A stretch of DNA of 64,000 bases from Rhodoplanes sp963712435 (GTDB lineage Bacteria > Pseudomonadota > Alphaproteobacteria > Rhizobiales > Xanthobacteraceae): the NCBI GenBank assembly GCA_963712435.1, contig CAVQIB010000001.1, positions 186,001 through 250,000 of the forward strand. Reading direction: 5' to 3'. This document shows, piece by piece, positions 44,201 through 52,910 of this stretch; the first letter of the stretch is position 1; every line of letters starts with the position of its first letter. The position numbers and the translations under genes are program-made. The notes under the pieces are model-generated. The model was not told the origin of the DNA and searched no databases. It saw nothing but the letters and a program-made list of their open reading frames with translations.

Positions 44201-45085
44201 ATGCGGGACTCCCTCGGCGCGGCGTTGGCCTTGCTGGTTCTTGCCCCCGCTCTGCCGAGCGCAGCGCCGGCCGACCAGCCGTCGGGCATGGCGGTCTCTG
44301 TCGTCCGCGTGAAGCGGGAGTGCTTTTCCGACGTGGTCCGCGTCACCGGCACGGTCGTCCCCAAGGAAGAATTGCAGGTGCGGGCCGAGGTCGAGGGCGT
44401 GCGCGTCGCCCAGCTGCTGGTCGACACCGGAGACAGCGTGACGGCGGGACAGGTGCTCGCGCGCCTCTCCCGCCCGCAGGGGATGAACGTGCCGGCGTCG
44501 AGCCTCGCCGTGCAGGCGCCCGCCGCCGGCATTATCGGACGCATGATGACCCAGGTCGGGGCGATGGTGGCGATGGCCGGCCCGCCCATGTTTCTCATCA
44601 TTGTCGGCGGCGAATTCGACCTGCTGGCGGAAATTCCCTCCACCCGGATCGGCAAGATCGCGGTCGGCCAGCCCGCGCAGGTGGATGTCGTCGGCGTCGG
44701 CGTGATTTCCGGCCGCGTGCGCACGGTGTCGCCGGAGATCAACATCGCGAACCAGACCGGCCAGGCGCGCATTTCGCTCGGCGCCGACACGCGGCTGAAA
44801 ATGGGCACGTTCGGCCGCGCGAGCGTGGAGATCGGGACGAGCTGCGGCACGAGCGTCCCGCTGTCAGCCATTCTCTACGGTCCGCTCGGGCCCGTCGTGC
44901 AGGTCGTGCGCGACAACCGCATCGAGACGCGGCCTGTTCCGATCGGGCTGCTGGCGGGCGGCAATGTGGAGATCCGGCAGGGGCTGAGCGACGGCGACCT
45001 CGTGGTCAAGCGGGCGGGAACGTTCCTGCGCGAGGGCGACCGGGTGCGCCCCTTCGTCGAAGACGAAGCAAGCGCGGAGCGGTAG
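44201..45085 (+). CDS. Periplasmic efflux adaptor (HlyD/RND membrane-fusion type)
   Basis: A 294-residue exported protein with signal sequence RDSLGAALALLVLAPALPSA. The mature part has the membrane-fusion-protein core: barrel-sandwich/lipoyl halves VTGTVVPKEELQVRAEVEGV and SLAVQAPAAGIIGRMMTQVG, then a beta-barrel (IGKIAVGQPAQVDVVGVGVI) and a membrane-proximal domain. The long coiled-coil hairpin that normally separates the lipoyl halves is missing; only about a dozen residues lie between them. No RND pump or TolC-like gene is adjacent. A start at ATG 44120, with GAGG upstream, is an alternative that adds 27 residues. Confidence 0.78.
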   Translation: MRDSLGAALALLVLAPALPSAAPADQPSGMAVSVVRVKRECFSDVVRVTGTVVPKEELQVRAEVEGVRVAQLLVDTGDSVTAGQVLARLSRPQGMNVPASSLAVQAPAAGIIGRMMTQVGAMVAMAGPPMFLIIVGGEFDLLAEIPSTRIGKIAVGQPAQVDVVGVGVISGRVRTVSPEINIANQTGQARISLGADTRLKMGTFGRASVEIGTSCGTSVPLSAILYGPLGPVVQVVRDNRIETRPVPIGLLAGGNVEIRQGLSDGDLVVKRAGTFLREGDRVRPFVEDEASAER

Positions 45086-45121
45086 ACGGGTCTCCCGCGA
45101 ACGGCGCGCCGAGGGAAAGCG

Positions 45122-45502
45122 TCACGGCCCGTTCGCGTTCCGGTTCCGCACGCCTTCCAATGTCGCCCAGCCGACTTCGCGTCCGGTCGACGGAAGCTGC
45201 TCGCGCACGGCGCGGCTGCGCAGCATGTGCGCCTTGGCAACCAATTGCGCGGTGACCGGCGCGGTGAGGAACAGAAACACGCTGATCAGCACTTCCTCGA
45301 CCGATGGATTGCCCTGTTCGGCGACAAAAAACAGCATGGAGGCGACCAGCATGGCCCCGATGCCGAGCGTCGTCGCCTTGCTCGGCCCGTGCAGACGGCG
45401 CATCGTGTCCGGCAGCTTCGCGAGGGCGAGCGAGCCCACGAGGAGAAAGAAGGCCCCCACCACGATCAGTCCGGCGATCAACAGCTCGATCCAGAAGGCC
45501 AT
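45122..45502 (-). CDS. mrpG: Mrp/Pha cation:proton antiporter subunit G
   Basis: A 126-residue membrane protein with three helices and the family segment LAKLPDTMRRLHGPSKATTLG between helices one and two. It is the last gene of the mrpAB-C-D-E-F-G operon, six bases from mrpF. The hydrophilic C-terminal tail is longer than usual. Confidence 0.92.
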   Translation of the reverse strand: MAFWIELLIAGLIVVGAFFLLVGSLALAKLPDTMRRLHGPSKATTLGIGAMLVASMLFFVAEQGNPSVEEVLISVFLFLTAPVTAQLVAKAHMLRSRAVREQLPSTGREVGWATLEGVRNRNANGP

Positions 45503-45508
45503 GGCGCG

Positions 45509-45778
45509 CTACTCGATGACATTGCCGCGCAGAAGGTACTTGCAGAACGCGACAGTCGACAGAAAGCCCACCATCGCGAACAAGAGCGCCGCCTCGAAGT
45601 ACATCGTGGTCGCGAAGACGATGCCCATCAGCACGACCAGCCCGATGGCGTTGACGACCATGGTGTCGAGCGCCAGGATTTGGTCGACCGCATCCGGTCC
45701 CTTCAGCAGACGGAAGAGGCTGAGGAGAAGGGCGGCGCAGGTAACGGCAAGGCCGAAGGCGCAAGCAATCAGGATCAT
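45509..45778 (-). CDS. mrpF: Mrp/Pha cation:proton antiporter subunit F
   Basis: An 89-residue protein with three membrane helices and the conserved LLKGPDAVDQILALDTMVVN between them, typical of MrpF. ATG 45778 overlaps the mrpE stop (ATGA), showing translational coupling; a longer open frame upstream is a shadow of mrpE and mrpD. Confidence 0.92.
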   Translation of the reverse strand: MILIACAFGLAVTCAALLLSLFRLLKGPDAVDQILALDTMVVNAIGLVVLMGIVFATTMYFEAALLFAMVGFLSTVAFCKYLLRGNVIE

Positions 45779-46266
45779 TCGAAAATCCTCATCAGACGGC
45801 GTTCGTAGCGCTGCTTGATCGCCGCCACGGTTGCGGCAGGGTCCGATGTCTCGAGGCAGTGGACGAGCAAGGAGCGTTGATCGGCGCTGAAATCGGCGCT
45901 GATCGTGCCTGGCGTCATGGTGATCGTGCCGGCCAGAACCACAATCGCCTCGGGCGAGCTCAGGTCGAGCGGAACCGTGACGAACTGCGATCGCAGCCTG
46001 TCTCCCCGGCGGAACAGCACGAGATAAGCGACGATCACGTTGGAGACGATGATGTCCCAGATCACCACGCCGATGAATTCGAGCGCGGCAAGCGGATTGC
46101 GCAGGCGCGGCGGGTCCGGCCAATAGGCGCTGGTGAGCTTGGGGATCAACAAGCCGACCAGCACGCCCATCACGATGGTGCCGGTGGTGAAGTCGTTGAT
46201 CAGCAGGACCCAGACGACCGTCAGAACCAGGCTCAAGATCGGGTGTGGCAACAGCCGGTTTCTCAT
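45775..46266 (-). CDS. mrpE: Mrp/Pha cation:proton antiporter subunit E
   Basis: A 163-residue membrane protein with N-terminal helices (PILSLVLTVVWVLLINDFTT) and the conserved C-terminal ITMTPGTISADF segment. ATG 46266 overlaps the mrpD stop (ATGA). Subunit E is needed for assembly of the Mrp complex. Confidence 0.92.
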   Translation of the reverse strand: MRNRLLPHPILSLVLTVVWVLLINDFTTGTIVMGVLVGLLIPKLTSAYWPDPPRLRNPLAALEFIGVVIWDIIVSNVIVAYLVLFRRGDRLRSQFVTVPLDLSSPEAIVVLAGTITMTPGTISADFSADQRSLLVHCLETSDPAATVAAIKQRYERRLMRIFE

Positions 46267-47801
46267 GGCCCGCCTCCCCGCCAATGCGCCACGCGGGGCG
46301 CGCCGAGCACGGCGCGGATATAAGCGGAAGGCTGCATGAGCTGTTGCGCCGTCGCGTCAGCGATCGCGACGACCGGGCCGGCGAACAGGCTGAGCAGCGC
46401 CGTCGTGGCGAGCAGGCCGGCAAGGACCAGCGCCGGCCCCCGCGAACGCGGAACCGATCGGCCGGACCGCGCCTGCGCCGGCACGGTGGCCCAGAACACG
46501 ATGCTGCCGGCGCGCGCATAGCCGATCAGCAGGATCAGGCTCGTGCCGAGGATGGTCCACCATGCGAGCGTGGAATAGGCGGCGCTGCGCGTAGCGTCCA
46601 GAATGAGGAGCTTGCCGACGAAACCGGACAGCGGCGGCAGGCCCACCATGGCCATGCCGGCAAGTAGAAACAACCCGGCATACAGGTTCGCATGCGCCGG
46701 CGCCGGCGCCGGGCGGAGCGCATCCGCCGTCAGCCCCCGCTCTCCGGCGATGAGATCGACAAGCAGGAACAGGGCGGCGCTGATCGCCGTGCTGTGCAGC
46801 AGATAGTATACGGCCGCGCTCAGCCCGGCCGCGTCGAACCCGCCGACGGCGATGAGCAGCGTTCCCATCGATGCGACCACGGAGAAGCAGGCGAGATCGA
46901 GCAGCCTGCGGCTTGCGATCACGCCGGCGGTTCCGACCACCAGCGTGATCAGGGCGGCGGGAACGAGAAGCGGGTCAATCGTGCCGGCAAGCGGGCCGGC
47001 CTCGGGCCCGAACACCAGGGTGTAGATGCGGATGATGGCGTAAGCGCCGACTTTCGTCATGATCGCAAACAGCGCGGCGGCCGGCGCGGAGGCGGCCGCA
47101 TAGGCGCCCGGCAGCCACCAATGCAGGGGCACGAGCGCCGCCTTCACGGCAAAGACGGTGAACAGCAGCACCGCGCCGGTGCGCAGCAGCGCCTGATCTC
47201 CCGCGGCCACCCGCGCCGCCTTCTCCGCGAGATCCGCCATGTTCAGCGTGCCGGTCACCGCATAGATCAACCCGACCGCGAACAGGAACACGGTCGAGGC
47301 GATCAGATTGATGGCGACATACTGGAAGCCGGACTTCAGCCGCCAGCGCCCGCCGCCGTGCAGCATGAGGCCATAAGAGGCGATCAACATGACCTCGAAA
47401 AAAACGAACAGGTTGAACAGGTCTCCGGTGAGAAAGGCGCCGTTGAGGCCGAGAAGCTGGAACTGGAACAGCGGGTGGAAATGCCGTCCGCGCCGGTCCC
47501 AGCCGTGCAACGCATAGATGAGCACGGCGAACCCGAGCGCAGCGGTCGCCAACAGCATCGTCGCGGAGAGCCGGTCGAGCACCAGCACGATCCCGAACGG
47601 CGCCGGCCACGATCCAAGAAAAACCGGACGCGGCGTCCCGTCGCTCGCGAGCGCGAACAAGCCGATCGCCATCACGAGCAGCAAGCCGGACGCGCAAACC
47701 GACAGGATCCGCTGCCGGCTCAAGCTGTGGCGCATCGCGAGCACGAGAAAGGCGGCGGTCATCGCCGGCAGCGCAATCGGCGCGATTATCCATTGGGTCA
47801 T
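46263..47801 (-). CDS. mrpD: Mrp/Pha cation:proton antiporter subunit D
   Basis: A 512-residue homologue of complex I subunits NuoM/NuoN with about fourteen helices. Conserved marks include FFEVMLIASYGLMLHGG (acidic residue in helix 5), VKAALVPLHWWLPGAYAAAS and the lysine in IMTKVGAYAIIRIY. It probably forms one of the proton or sodium channels of the complex. Start overlaps mrpC (ATGA). Confidence 0.94.
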   Translation of the reverse strand: MTQWIIAPIALPAMTAAFLVLAMRHSLSRQRILSVCASGLLLVMAIGLFALASDGTPRPVFLGSWPAPFGIVLVLDRLSATMLLATAALGFAVLIYALHGWDRRGRHFHPLFQFQLLGLNGAFLTGDLFNLFVFFEVMLIASYGLMLHGGGRWRLKSGFQYVAINLIASTVFLFAVGLIYAVTGTLNMADLAEKAARVAAGDQALLRTGAVLLFTVFAVKAALVPLHWWLPGAYAAASAPAAALFAIMTKVGAYAIIRIYTLVFGPEAGPLAGTIDPLLVPAALITLVVGTAGVIASRRLLDLACFSVVASMGTLLIAVGGFDAAGLSAAVYYLLHSTAISAALFLLVDLIAGERGLTADALRPAPAPAHANLYAGLFLLAGMAMVGLPPLSGFVGKLLILDATRSAAYSTLAWWTILGTSLILLIGYARAGSIVFWATVPAQARSGRSVPRSRGPALVLAGLLATTALLSLFAGPVVAIADATAQQLMQPSAYIRAVLGAPRVAHWRGGGP

Positions 47802-48169
47802 CGCGGGGCTTGCCCTCCGTCCGGTCCGAACTCGCGCCGCATGTCGTTGCGCCGGATCGTCACGTCGTCGGCGCCGGTCTCGAGGTAGGCGCGCAGCGAC
47901 AGGACAACGATGAGCGCCGTCATGCCGAAGGAGATGACGATCGCGGTCAGCGCCAGCGCCTGCGGAAGCGGGTCGGCATAGCCGAGCGTGTTGGCGGCGA
48001 TCACCGGCGGGCGATCGACGGCGAGACGGCCCATCGCGAACAGGAACAGATTGACTGCGTATGAAAGGAACAAGAGGCCGATCACCACGGGGAAGGTGCG
48101 CCTCCGCAGCGTCAGATACATGCCGAGGCTGGTCAGCAGGCCGATCGCGCTCGCGACGATGTACTCCAT
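47798..48169 (-). CDS. mrpC: Mrp/Pha cation:proton antiporter subunit C
   Basis: A 123-residue NuoK homologue with three helices, including the segment FPVVIGLLFLSYAVNLFLFA and the conserved DPLPQALALTAIVISFGMTA. ATG 48169 lies one base after the mrpAB stop. The longer open frame upstream is not part of it. Confidence 0.93.
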   Translation of the reverse strand: MEYIVASAIGLLTSLGMYLTLRRRTFPVVIGLLFLSYAVNLFLFAMGRLAVDRPPVIAANTLGYADPLPQALALTAIVISFGMTALIVVLSLRAYLETGADDVTIRRNDMRREFGPDGGQAPR

Positions 48170-48170
48170 C

Positions 48171-51038
48171 TCACCCGCCTGTTCCGGGGGCGATGACCGG
48201 CTTGTCCGGTTCGGCCGCAGCGCCCGCGCCCTGCGCCGTCCCGCCCCGCGCCGTTGCGCGTTCGGCCCGCTGCTCCACCCGCGAGATGGTCGCAAGCGAC
48301 AGAAGCACCGTACCCACCACCGCGAAGAATATGCCGATGTCGAACGCCATGGCCGAAGCCAGTTCGACTTTGCCGATCAGCGGCAGCGGCAGGTAACCGA
48401 ACGTGCTGCTCAGAAACGGCCGCCCGAACGCGAGCGCAGCCAGTCCGACGATGCCGGCGAGCATCACCCCGCCTCCGATCAAGGCGGCCGGATCGAGGCG
48501 GGCGCGGGCATGCGCCCAGGCATAGCCGCTCGCGACATATTGCATGATGAGGGCGATCGCGACCACGAGCCCGGCGATGAAGCCGCCGCCCGGCATGTTG
48601 TGCCCGCGCAAGAGAAGATACACACCAGCCGCCAGAATCAGCGGCAGCAAGATGCGCGCCGCCACCAACAGCATCAGAGGATGCGCGTCTTTGCTTTCCT
48701 CGACCGGGCGGATCGTGTCGAGGCGGCGGGCCGCCGCCCCGCGCAGCGCCGAATTGAGGAGCGCTGCGATCGTGAGCCCGGCGATGCCGAGCACGATGAT
48801 CTCGCCGAACGTGTCATAGCCCCGAAAGTCCACCAGGATGACATTGACCACATTGGCGCCGCCGCCAGCGGGCTTCGATTGCGCCACATAGTAGCTCGAA
48901 ATGCTCTCGAAGCTCCGCGTCATGACCATGTAGGCGGCGCCGGCGACGCCGAACCCGGCGACGAGCGCAACCGCCCCGTCGGCGAACCGCCGCACCCTCG
49001 GCGTTTCGGGGACGGACTCCTTGGGCAGGAGATTGAGCGCGAGCAGCAGCAGAATGGTGGTCACCACGTCGACGGAGATCTGGGTCAGCGCGAGATCGGG
49101 CGCCGAGAACTGCAGAAAGGCGAGCGCCACGATCAGCCCGACCACGCTCGAGAGGACGAGGACGAAGAGCCGGTCGTGGTAGCGCAGGACGATCGCGCCG
49201 CAGACGATCGCCAGCACGATCCAGCCGATCACCGCGGGACCGTTGACCGGCAGCGGCGCGCGGTCGCCGGGGGCATGCGTTCCGGTCCAGAACGCCCAAC
49301 ACCCGGCGCCAATGACGGCGATGCCGATGATCAGCACGGAATCGTGCAGAGCGTTGCGATGCGTGGTCGCGATGAACCGGCGCGCGCCGCCCACCATCGC
49401 AGCGATCGCCGCGGCAAACATGCGCTGGGCGTCCGGCCGCCAAAGGGCGGCGCGCAGGCGCTCGATCGGACCGACAAGCCAGAGCATCAGCACGCCGCCC
49501 GCGATCGCGCCGAGACTCATGCCGAGGGCCGGCGTGAAACCGTGCCACAAAGCGAGTTCGAAGGGAGGCGGCGGCGCCCCGATCACGGCCTGGGCCGTGC
49601 GGCGCACGATCGCGCCCGCGAACAACTCCGGCATGACGCCGATGGCGATCACCGGCACGACCAGGACCGCAACGGGAAGCCACATCCCGGCCGGCGGATC
49701 GTGCGGCGCCTTCGGAAACTCGGAGCGCTTGGGGCCGAGAAAACCATAGAAAGCGAGTCGGGCGGAGTAAGCGGCCGAGAGGAGCGAGGCAATGGTGGCG
49801 AACACCGGAAAGAGCCAGGCCTGGCCCGCATAGACCGTGTGCGCGGCGTTCTCGAGCATCATCTCCTTGGAAAGAAATCCGTTGGTGAGCGGCAGGCCGG
49901 CCATGGACGCAGCGGCGATCAGCGCCAGCGTCGACGTGATCGGCATCAAGGTGAGCAGCCCGCCGAGCCGACGCAGGTCGCGCGTCCCGGCCTCGTGATC
50001 GATGATGCCTGCGCACATGAACAGCGCGGCCTTGAAGGTCGCATGATTGAGGACGTGGAACACGGCGGCGACGGCGGCGATCGGCGTCGCGAAGCCGAGC
50101 AACATGGTCATGAAGCCGAGCTGGCTGACGGTGGAATAAGCGAGAAGCGCCTTGAGATCGTCCTTGAACAGCGCGATCCAGGCGGCGATCGTCATGGTGA
50201 CGAGGCCGGTGAGCGACACGATCAGGAACCACTCGCTGGCGCCGGCGAGCGCCGGCCACAAGCGCGCGAGCAGAAACACGCCGGCTTTCACCATGGTCGC
50301 CGAGTGCAGATAGGCGGAAACCGGCGTCGGCGCCGCCATCGCATGCGGCAGCCAGAAATGAAACGGGAACTGAGCCGACTTGGTGAACGCGCCGACCAGA
50401 ATCAGCAGGAGCGTCGGAAGATAGAGCGGCGACGCCCGAATTTCTTCGCCGCGCGTGAGGATCTCGGTCAGTTCGTAAGACCCGGCGATCTCGCCCAGCA
50501 TCAGCATGCCGGCGATCAGCACCAGTCCGCCGCCGCCGGTCACGACGAGCGCCATGCGGGCGCCGCGCCGCGAATCCGGCCGGTCGCTCCAATAGCCGAT
50601 GAGCAGAAACGAGCTGAGGCTCGTCAGCTCCCAGAACACGAGCAGCAGCAGAATATTGTCGCTCAGGACGATGCCGACCATCGCACCCTGGAACAGCAGC
50701 AGATACGCGAAAAAGCGGCCCAACGGATCGGAGCGGGTCAGATAGAAGCGCGCATAGACGATGATCAGCAGACCGATGCCGAGGATGAGCCCGGCGAAGA
50801 ACATTCCGAGCCCGTCGAGTTTGAAGGTCACGGACAGGCCGAGCCGCGGCACCCACTCAGCCGTCCAGCGCACGACCTCGCCGGAATAGACCCGGGGAAT
50901 CTCGCTGAGAAGCAGGAACAAGGCGCTCGCGGTGACGACCGCCGCCGCGGCCGCACACGTGTCACGCCCTGACCGATTGGTAAGGGGCGGAAACAGCGCT
51001 CCGACGAATGGGATGAGGACGATGAGCGCTAATTTCAT
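48171..51038 (-). CDS. mrpA: Mrp/Pha cation:proton antiporter fused subunit A/B
   Basis: A 955-residue polytopic protein. The N-terminal two thirds is MrpA, a NuoL homologue: FWELTSLSSFLLIGYWSDRP, KSAQFPFHFWLPHAMAAPTP and HSATMVKAGVFLLARLWP carry the conserved Glu, Lys and His. The C-terminal third contains the MrpA tail (SAPDLALTQISVDVVTTILL) and a complete MrpB domain (RGHNMPGGGFIAGLVVAIAL). Such A/B fusions mark group 2 Mrp (Pha) systems as in rhizobia. The complex exchanges Na+ or K+ for protons. First gene of its operon. Confidence 0.94.
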   Translation of the reverse strand: MKLALIVLIPFVGALFPPLTNRSGRDTCAAAAAVVTASALFLLLSEIPRVYSGEVVRWTAEWVPRLGLSVTFKLDGLGMFFAGLILGIGLLIIVYARFYLTRSDPLGRFFAYLLLFQGAMVGIVLSDNILLLLVFWELTSLSSFLLIGYWSDRPDSRRGARMALVVTGGGGLVLIAGMLMLGEIAGSYELTEILTRGEEIRASPLYLPTLLLILVGAFTKSAQFPFHFWLPHAMAAPTPVSAYLHSATMVKAGVFLLARLWPALAGASEWFLIVSLTGLVTMTIAAWIALFKDDLKALLAYSTVSQLGFMTMLLGFATPIAAVAAVFHVLNHATFKAALFMCAGIIDHEAGTRDLRRLGGLLTLMPITSTLALIAAASMAGLPLTNGFLSKEMMLENAAHTVYAGQAWLFPVFATIASLLSAAYSARLAFYGFLGPKRSEFPKAPHDPPAGMWLPVAVLVVPVIAIGVMPELFAGAIVRRTAQAVIGAPPPPFELALWHGFTPALGMSLGAIAGGVLMLWLVGPIERLRAALWRPDAQRMFAAAIAAMVGGARRFIATTHRNALHDSVLIIGIAVIGAGCWAFWTGTHAPGDRAPLPVNGPAVIGWIVLAIVCGAIVLRYHDRLFVLVLSSVVGLIVALAFLQFSAPDLALTQISVDVVTTILLLLALNLLPKESVPETPRVRRFADGAVALVAGFGVAGAAYMVMTRSFESISSYYVAQSKPAGGGANVVNVILVDFRGYDTFGEIIVLGIAGLTIAALLNSALRGAAARRLDTIRPVEESKDAHPLMLLVAARILLPLILAAGVYLLLRGHNMPGGGFIAGLVVAIALIMQYVASGYAWAHARARLDPAALIGGGVMLAGIVGLAALAFGRPFLSSTFGYLPLPLIGKVELASAMAFDIGIFFAVVGTVLLSLATISRVEQRAERATARGGTAQGAGAAAEPDKPVIAPGTGG

Positions 51039-51275
51039 CCCACTTGAATGTCCTCACCGCTCTCCGCCAACCCCGCTTATGGCCGAGTGGTTCGCGCGAT
51101 CGAATGCGACCGAGCGTCGCCGCGCCGGGATCATCGCGCAATCGACTACGGTTTAAGAGCGACGAGCCGCGGCGTGCAGAGACGATCGCGGCGCGGCCGG
51201 CTGCGCGCTAAGCTACTGGCAAGGCTTGATTTTAAGCAGCGCTAGAGGAATCGATCAGCCGCCTCTGGCCTTAAA

Positions 51276-51305
51276 TTGACCGCCATTTGATAAGAAGTCT
51301 ATAAA
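51276..51305 (+). promoter_or_regulatory. Sigma-70-type promoter
   Basis: TTGACC (51276-51281) and TATAAA (51300-51305) are 18 bases apart in an AT-rich patch, a close match to the housekeeping consensus and rare in this GC-rich window. It would start transcription about 20 bases before the exported protein gene. Confidence 0.65.
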
Positions 51306-51333
51306 CGAAAGGCGCGGCGTGCGGGGAGAAGGA

Positions 51334-52017
51334 ATGCGGCTCGCGATCGAGCTCAGCGGCAGGCGCCGGTTGACGTGGCTCGCACTGATCGCGGTGGCCG
51401 CCGCCGCGAGCTTCGCCTGGGCGCTGGGCGTGAAATCCGCGCACGAGGCCCAGTCTTCCGCCGCCGCAATGATCGCCGCCCGTTTTCCCGCCGAGTGGAT
51501 CGCGCATACGCCCAAGTCTGCGGCGGCATTTGTTCTCGCACACGCTTTGCAGCAGGAAACGCCGACCCCCGACAACTCCCTTGATTGGCTGTCGCCCGCG
51601 CTGCTGTTCGATCCGGCGCATCAGGATGTGACGAGCAGCCTCGGGTCAGGAATGCCGGTCCCGCGCTTCGAGCCGAACGAGAACGCGGCCGTCCCGGCGG
51701 CGCCAGCTCCTCGCGTCCCCAGCCGGATCGCCACTTTGCTCAACGATGCGCAGATCGCGAGCATCAAGAGCCGGCTCGATCTCAGCCCCGAGCAGCAGCA
51801 GCTTTGGCCCCCCGTCGAAGCCGCGCTCCGCGGGGTCGCCTGGCGGGGCTCCCGCGACAAGCTGGACAGCAAGACGGCGACGCTCGACCCGAAAGGGATC
51901 GAGGACCTGAAGACCGCGCTCATCCCGTTCATCAAGAAACTGCGCGCCGAGCAGAAAGACGAGCTGCGGATGATTGCGCATCTAATGGGCCTCGAAAGGC
52001 TGGCGTCGCAGCTCTGA
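51334..52017 (+). CDS. Exported hypothetical protein with an LTxxQ/Spy-like helical end
   Basis: A 227-residue protein with an N-terminal hydrophobic segment (LTWLALIAVAAAASFAWALG) after a basic stretch, so secreted or membrane-anchored. The C-terminal part, LLNDAQIASIKSRLDLSPEQ followed by QQLWPPVEAALR and ALIPFIKKLRAEQKDELRMI, resembles the LTxxQ-type periplasmic helical proteins (Spy/CpxP-like). I chose ATG 51334 after GGGGAGAAGGA; a GTG at 51319 is possible. It has a strong promoter of its own. Function unknown; a stress or chaperone role is a guess. Confidence 0.7.
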   Translation: MRLAIELSGRRRLTWLALIAVAAAASFAWALGVKSAHEAQSSAAAMIAARFPAEWIAHTPKSAAAFVLAHALQQETPTPDNSLDWLSPALLFDPAHQDVTSSLGSGMPVPRFEPNENAAVPAAPAPRVPSRIATLLNDAQIASIKSRLDLSPEQQQLWPPVEAALRGVAWRGSRDKLDSKTATLDPKGIEDLKTALIPFIKKLRAEQKDELRMIAHLMGLERLASQL

Positions 52018-52305
52018 CCGCCGGTTCTCCTCGCCGGCGATCAGCTCGCCGCGCACAAGAACAATCATGAGCGACTGCTTGACGAGGCCGCGACATCATG
52101 GACGACTTTGTTGATAAGCCGCAAACCACCTGCGCTCTTGCCGGGCGGCCCGAAGCATGGTTTTCACGTCATTTCGAGACGCACGACGCCCGTCTGGACA
52201 AGGCGTTGCGCGCTCACCCGCATTGACCTCTTCCGAATCTCCGCTTGCCGCTTCGCGGGCGGCGCCGATCAAGAACTCGAATGGCGAAAAGAAGGACCTC
52301 GTAGC

Positions 52306-52695
52306 ATGTTGAAAGTACTGGTGATCTCCGCCCTTTCCCTGGCGGCGTCGAGCGCGGTTGCGCTGGCTGGCGACGTGGCGGCGGGACAGACCTCGTTCAA
52401 GAAGTGCGCGCCCTGCCACGATATCGGCGAGACGGCGAAGAACAAGGTCGGCCCCGTGCTGAACGGGCTTGAAAACCGCAACGCCGGAACGATCGAGGGC
52501 TACAACTACACCGCCGCAAACAAGGGTTCGGGGCTCGTGTGGACCGAGGCGACGTTCAAAGAATATATCAAGGACCCGAAGGCGAAGGTCCCCGGAACGA
52601 AGATGGTGTTCCCGGGCATCAAGAATGAAAAAGAGGCCGACGATTTGTGGAGCTTCCTCCAGCAATACGGGCCGGACGGCAAGAAGAAGTCGTAA
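52306..52695 (+). CDS. Cytochrome c2-type class I c-type cytochrome
   Basis: A 129-residue periplasmic cytochrome with signal peptide (MLKVLVISALSLAASSAVAL, cleavage after ALA). The heme site is CAPCH at residues 34-38 and the distal Met ligand is probably Met100 in GTKMVFPGI. The folding pattern and NYTAANKGSGLVWTEATFKE segment place it in the cytochrome c2 group. It could reduce the reaction centre, NirS or the cytochrome oxidase; being 3.5 kb from nirS does not decide between these. ATG 52306 was chosen for the signal peptide; upstream residues are not family-like. Confidence 0.92.
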   Translation: MLKVLVISALSLAASSAVALAGDVAAGQTSFKKCAPCHDIGETAKNKVGPVLNGLENRNAGTIEGYNYTAANKGSGLVWTEATFKEYIKDPKAKVPGTKMVFPGIKNEKEADDLWSFLQQYGPDGKKKS

Positions 52696-52740
52696 AGCGT
52701 TTGGCGGCGCGCCCGCGCAGCTTGCGTTCTTTGCCATCGA

Positions 52741-52760
52741 CGGCCGGCGCGAGCCGGCCG
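52741..52760. repeat. GC-rich perfect hairpin after cytochrome c2
   Basis: CGGCCGGC and GCCGGCCG flank a GCGA tetraloop. It lies 46 bases after the cytochrome gene and before the convergent nirX. Without a T run it is not a classic terminator but may help end both transcripts. Confidence 0.5.
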
Positions 52761-52910
52761 CCGTAGCGCATGGCCCGCGCCAAGCGCGCCCGCAGGCGCT
52801 CACCCTCGACCTTCCGCCGTCCATCCCTGATCTGCTCGAGCGCGGCCTCGCGGGGCTGTCGCCATCGCCCGGCGCGACCTGAGCCGCAGAGACTTGCGCC
52901 GACCGACCGC

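Noticed and set aside
47988..50972. Open frame of 994 codons on the plus strand
   Set aside because: Antisense to the clear mrpAB gene; low-complexity Arg/Asp/His composition marks it as a shadow.
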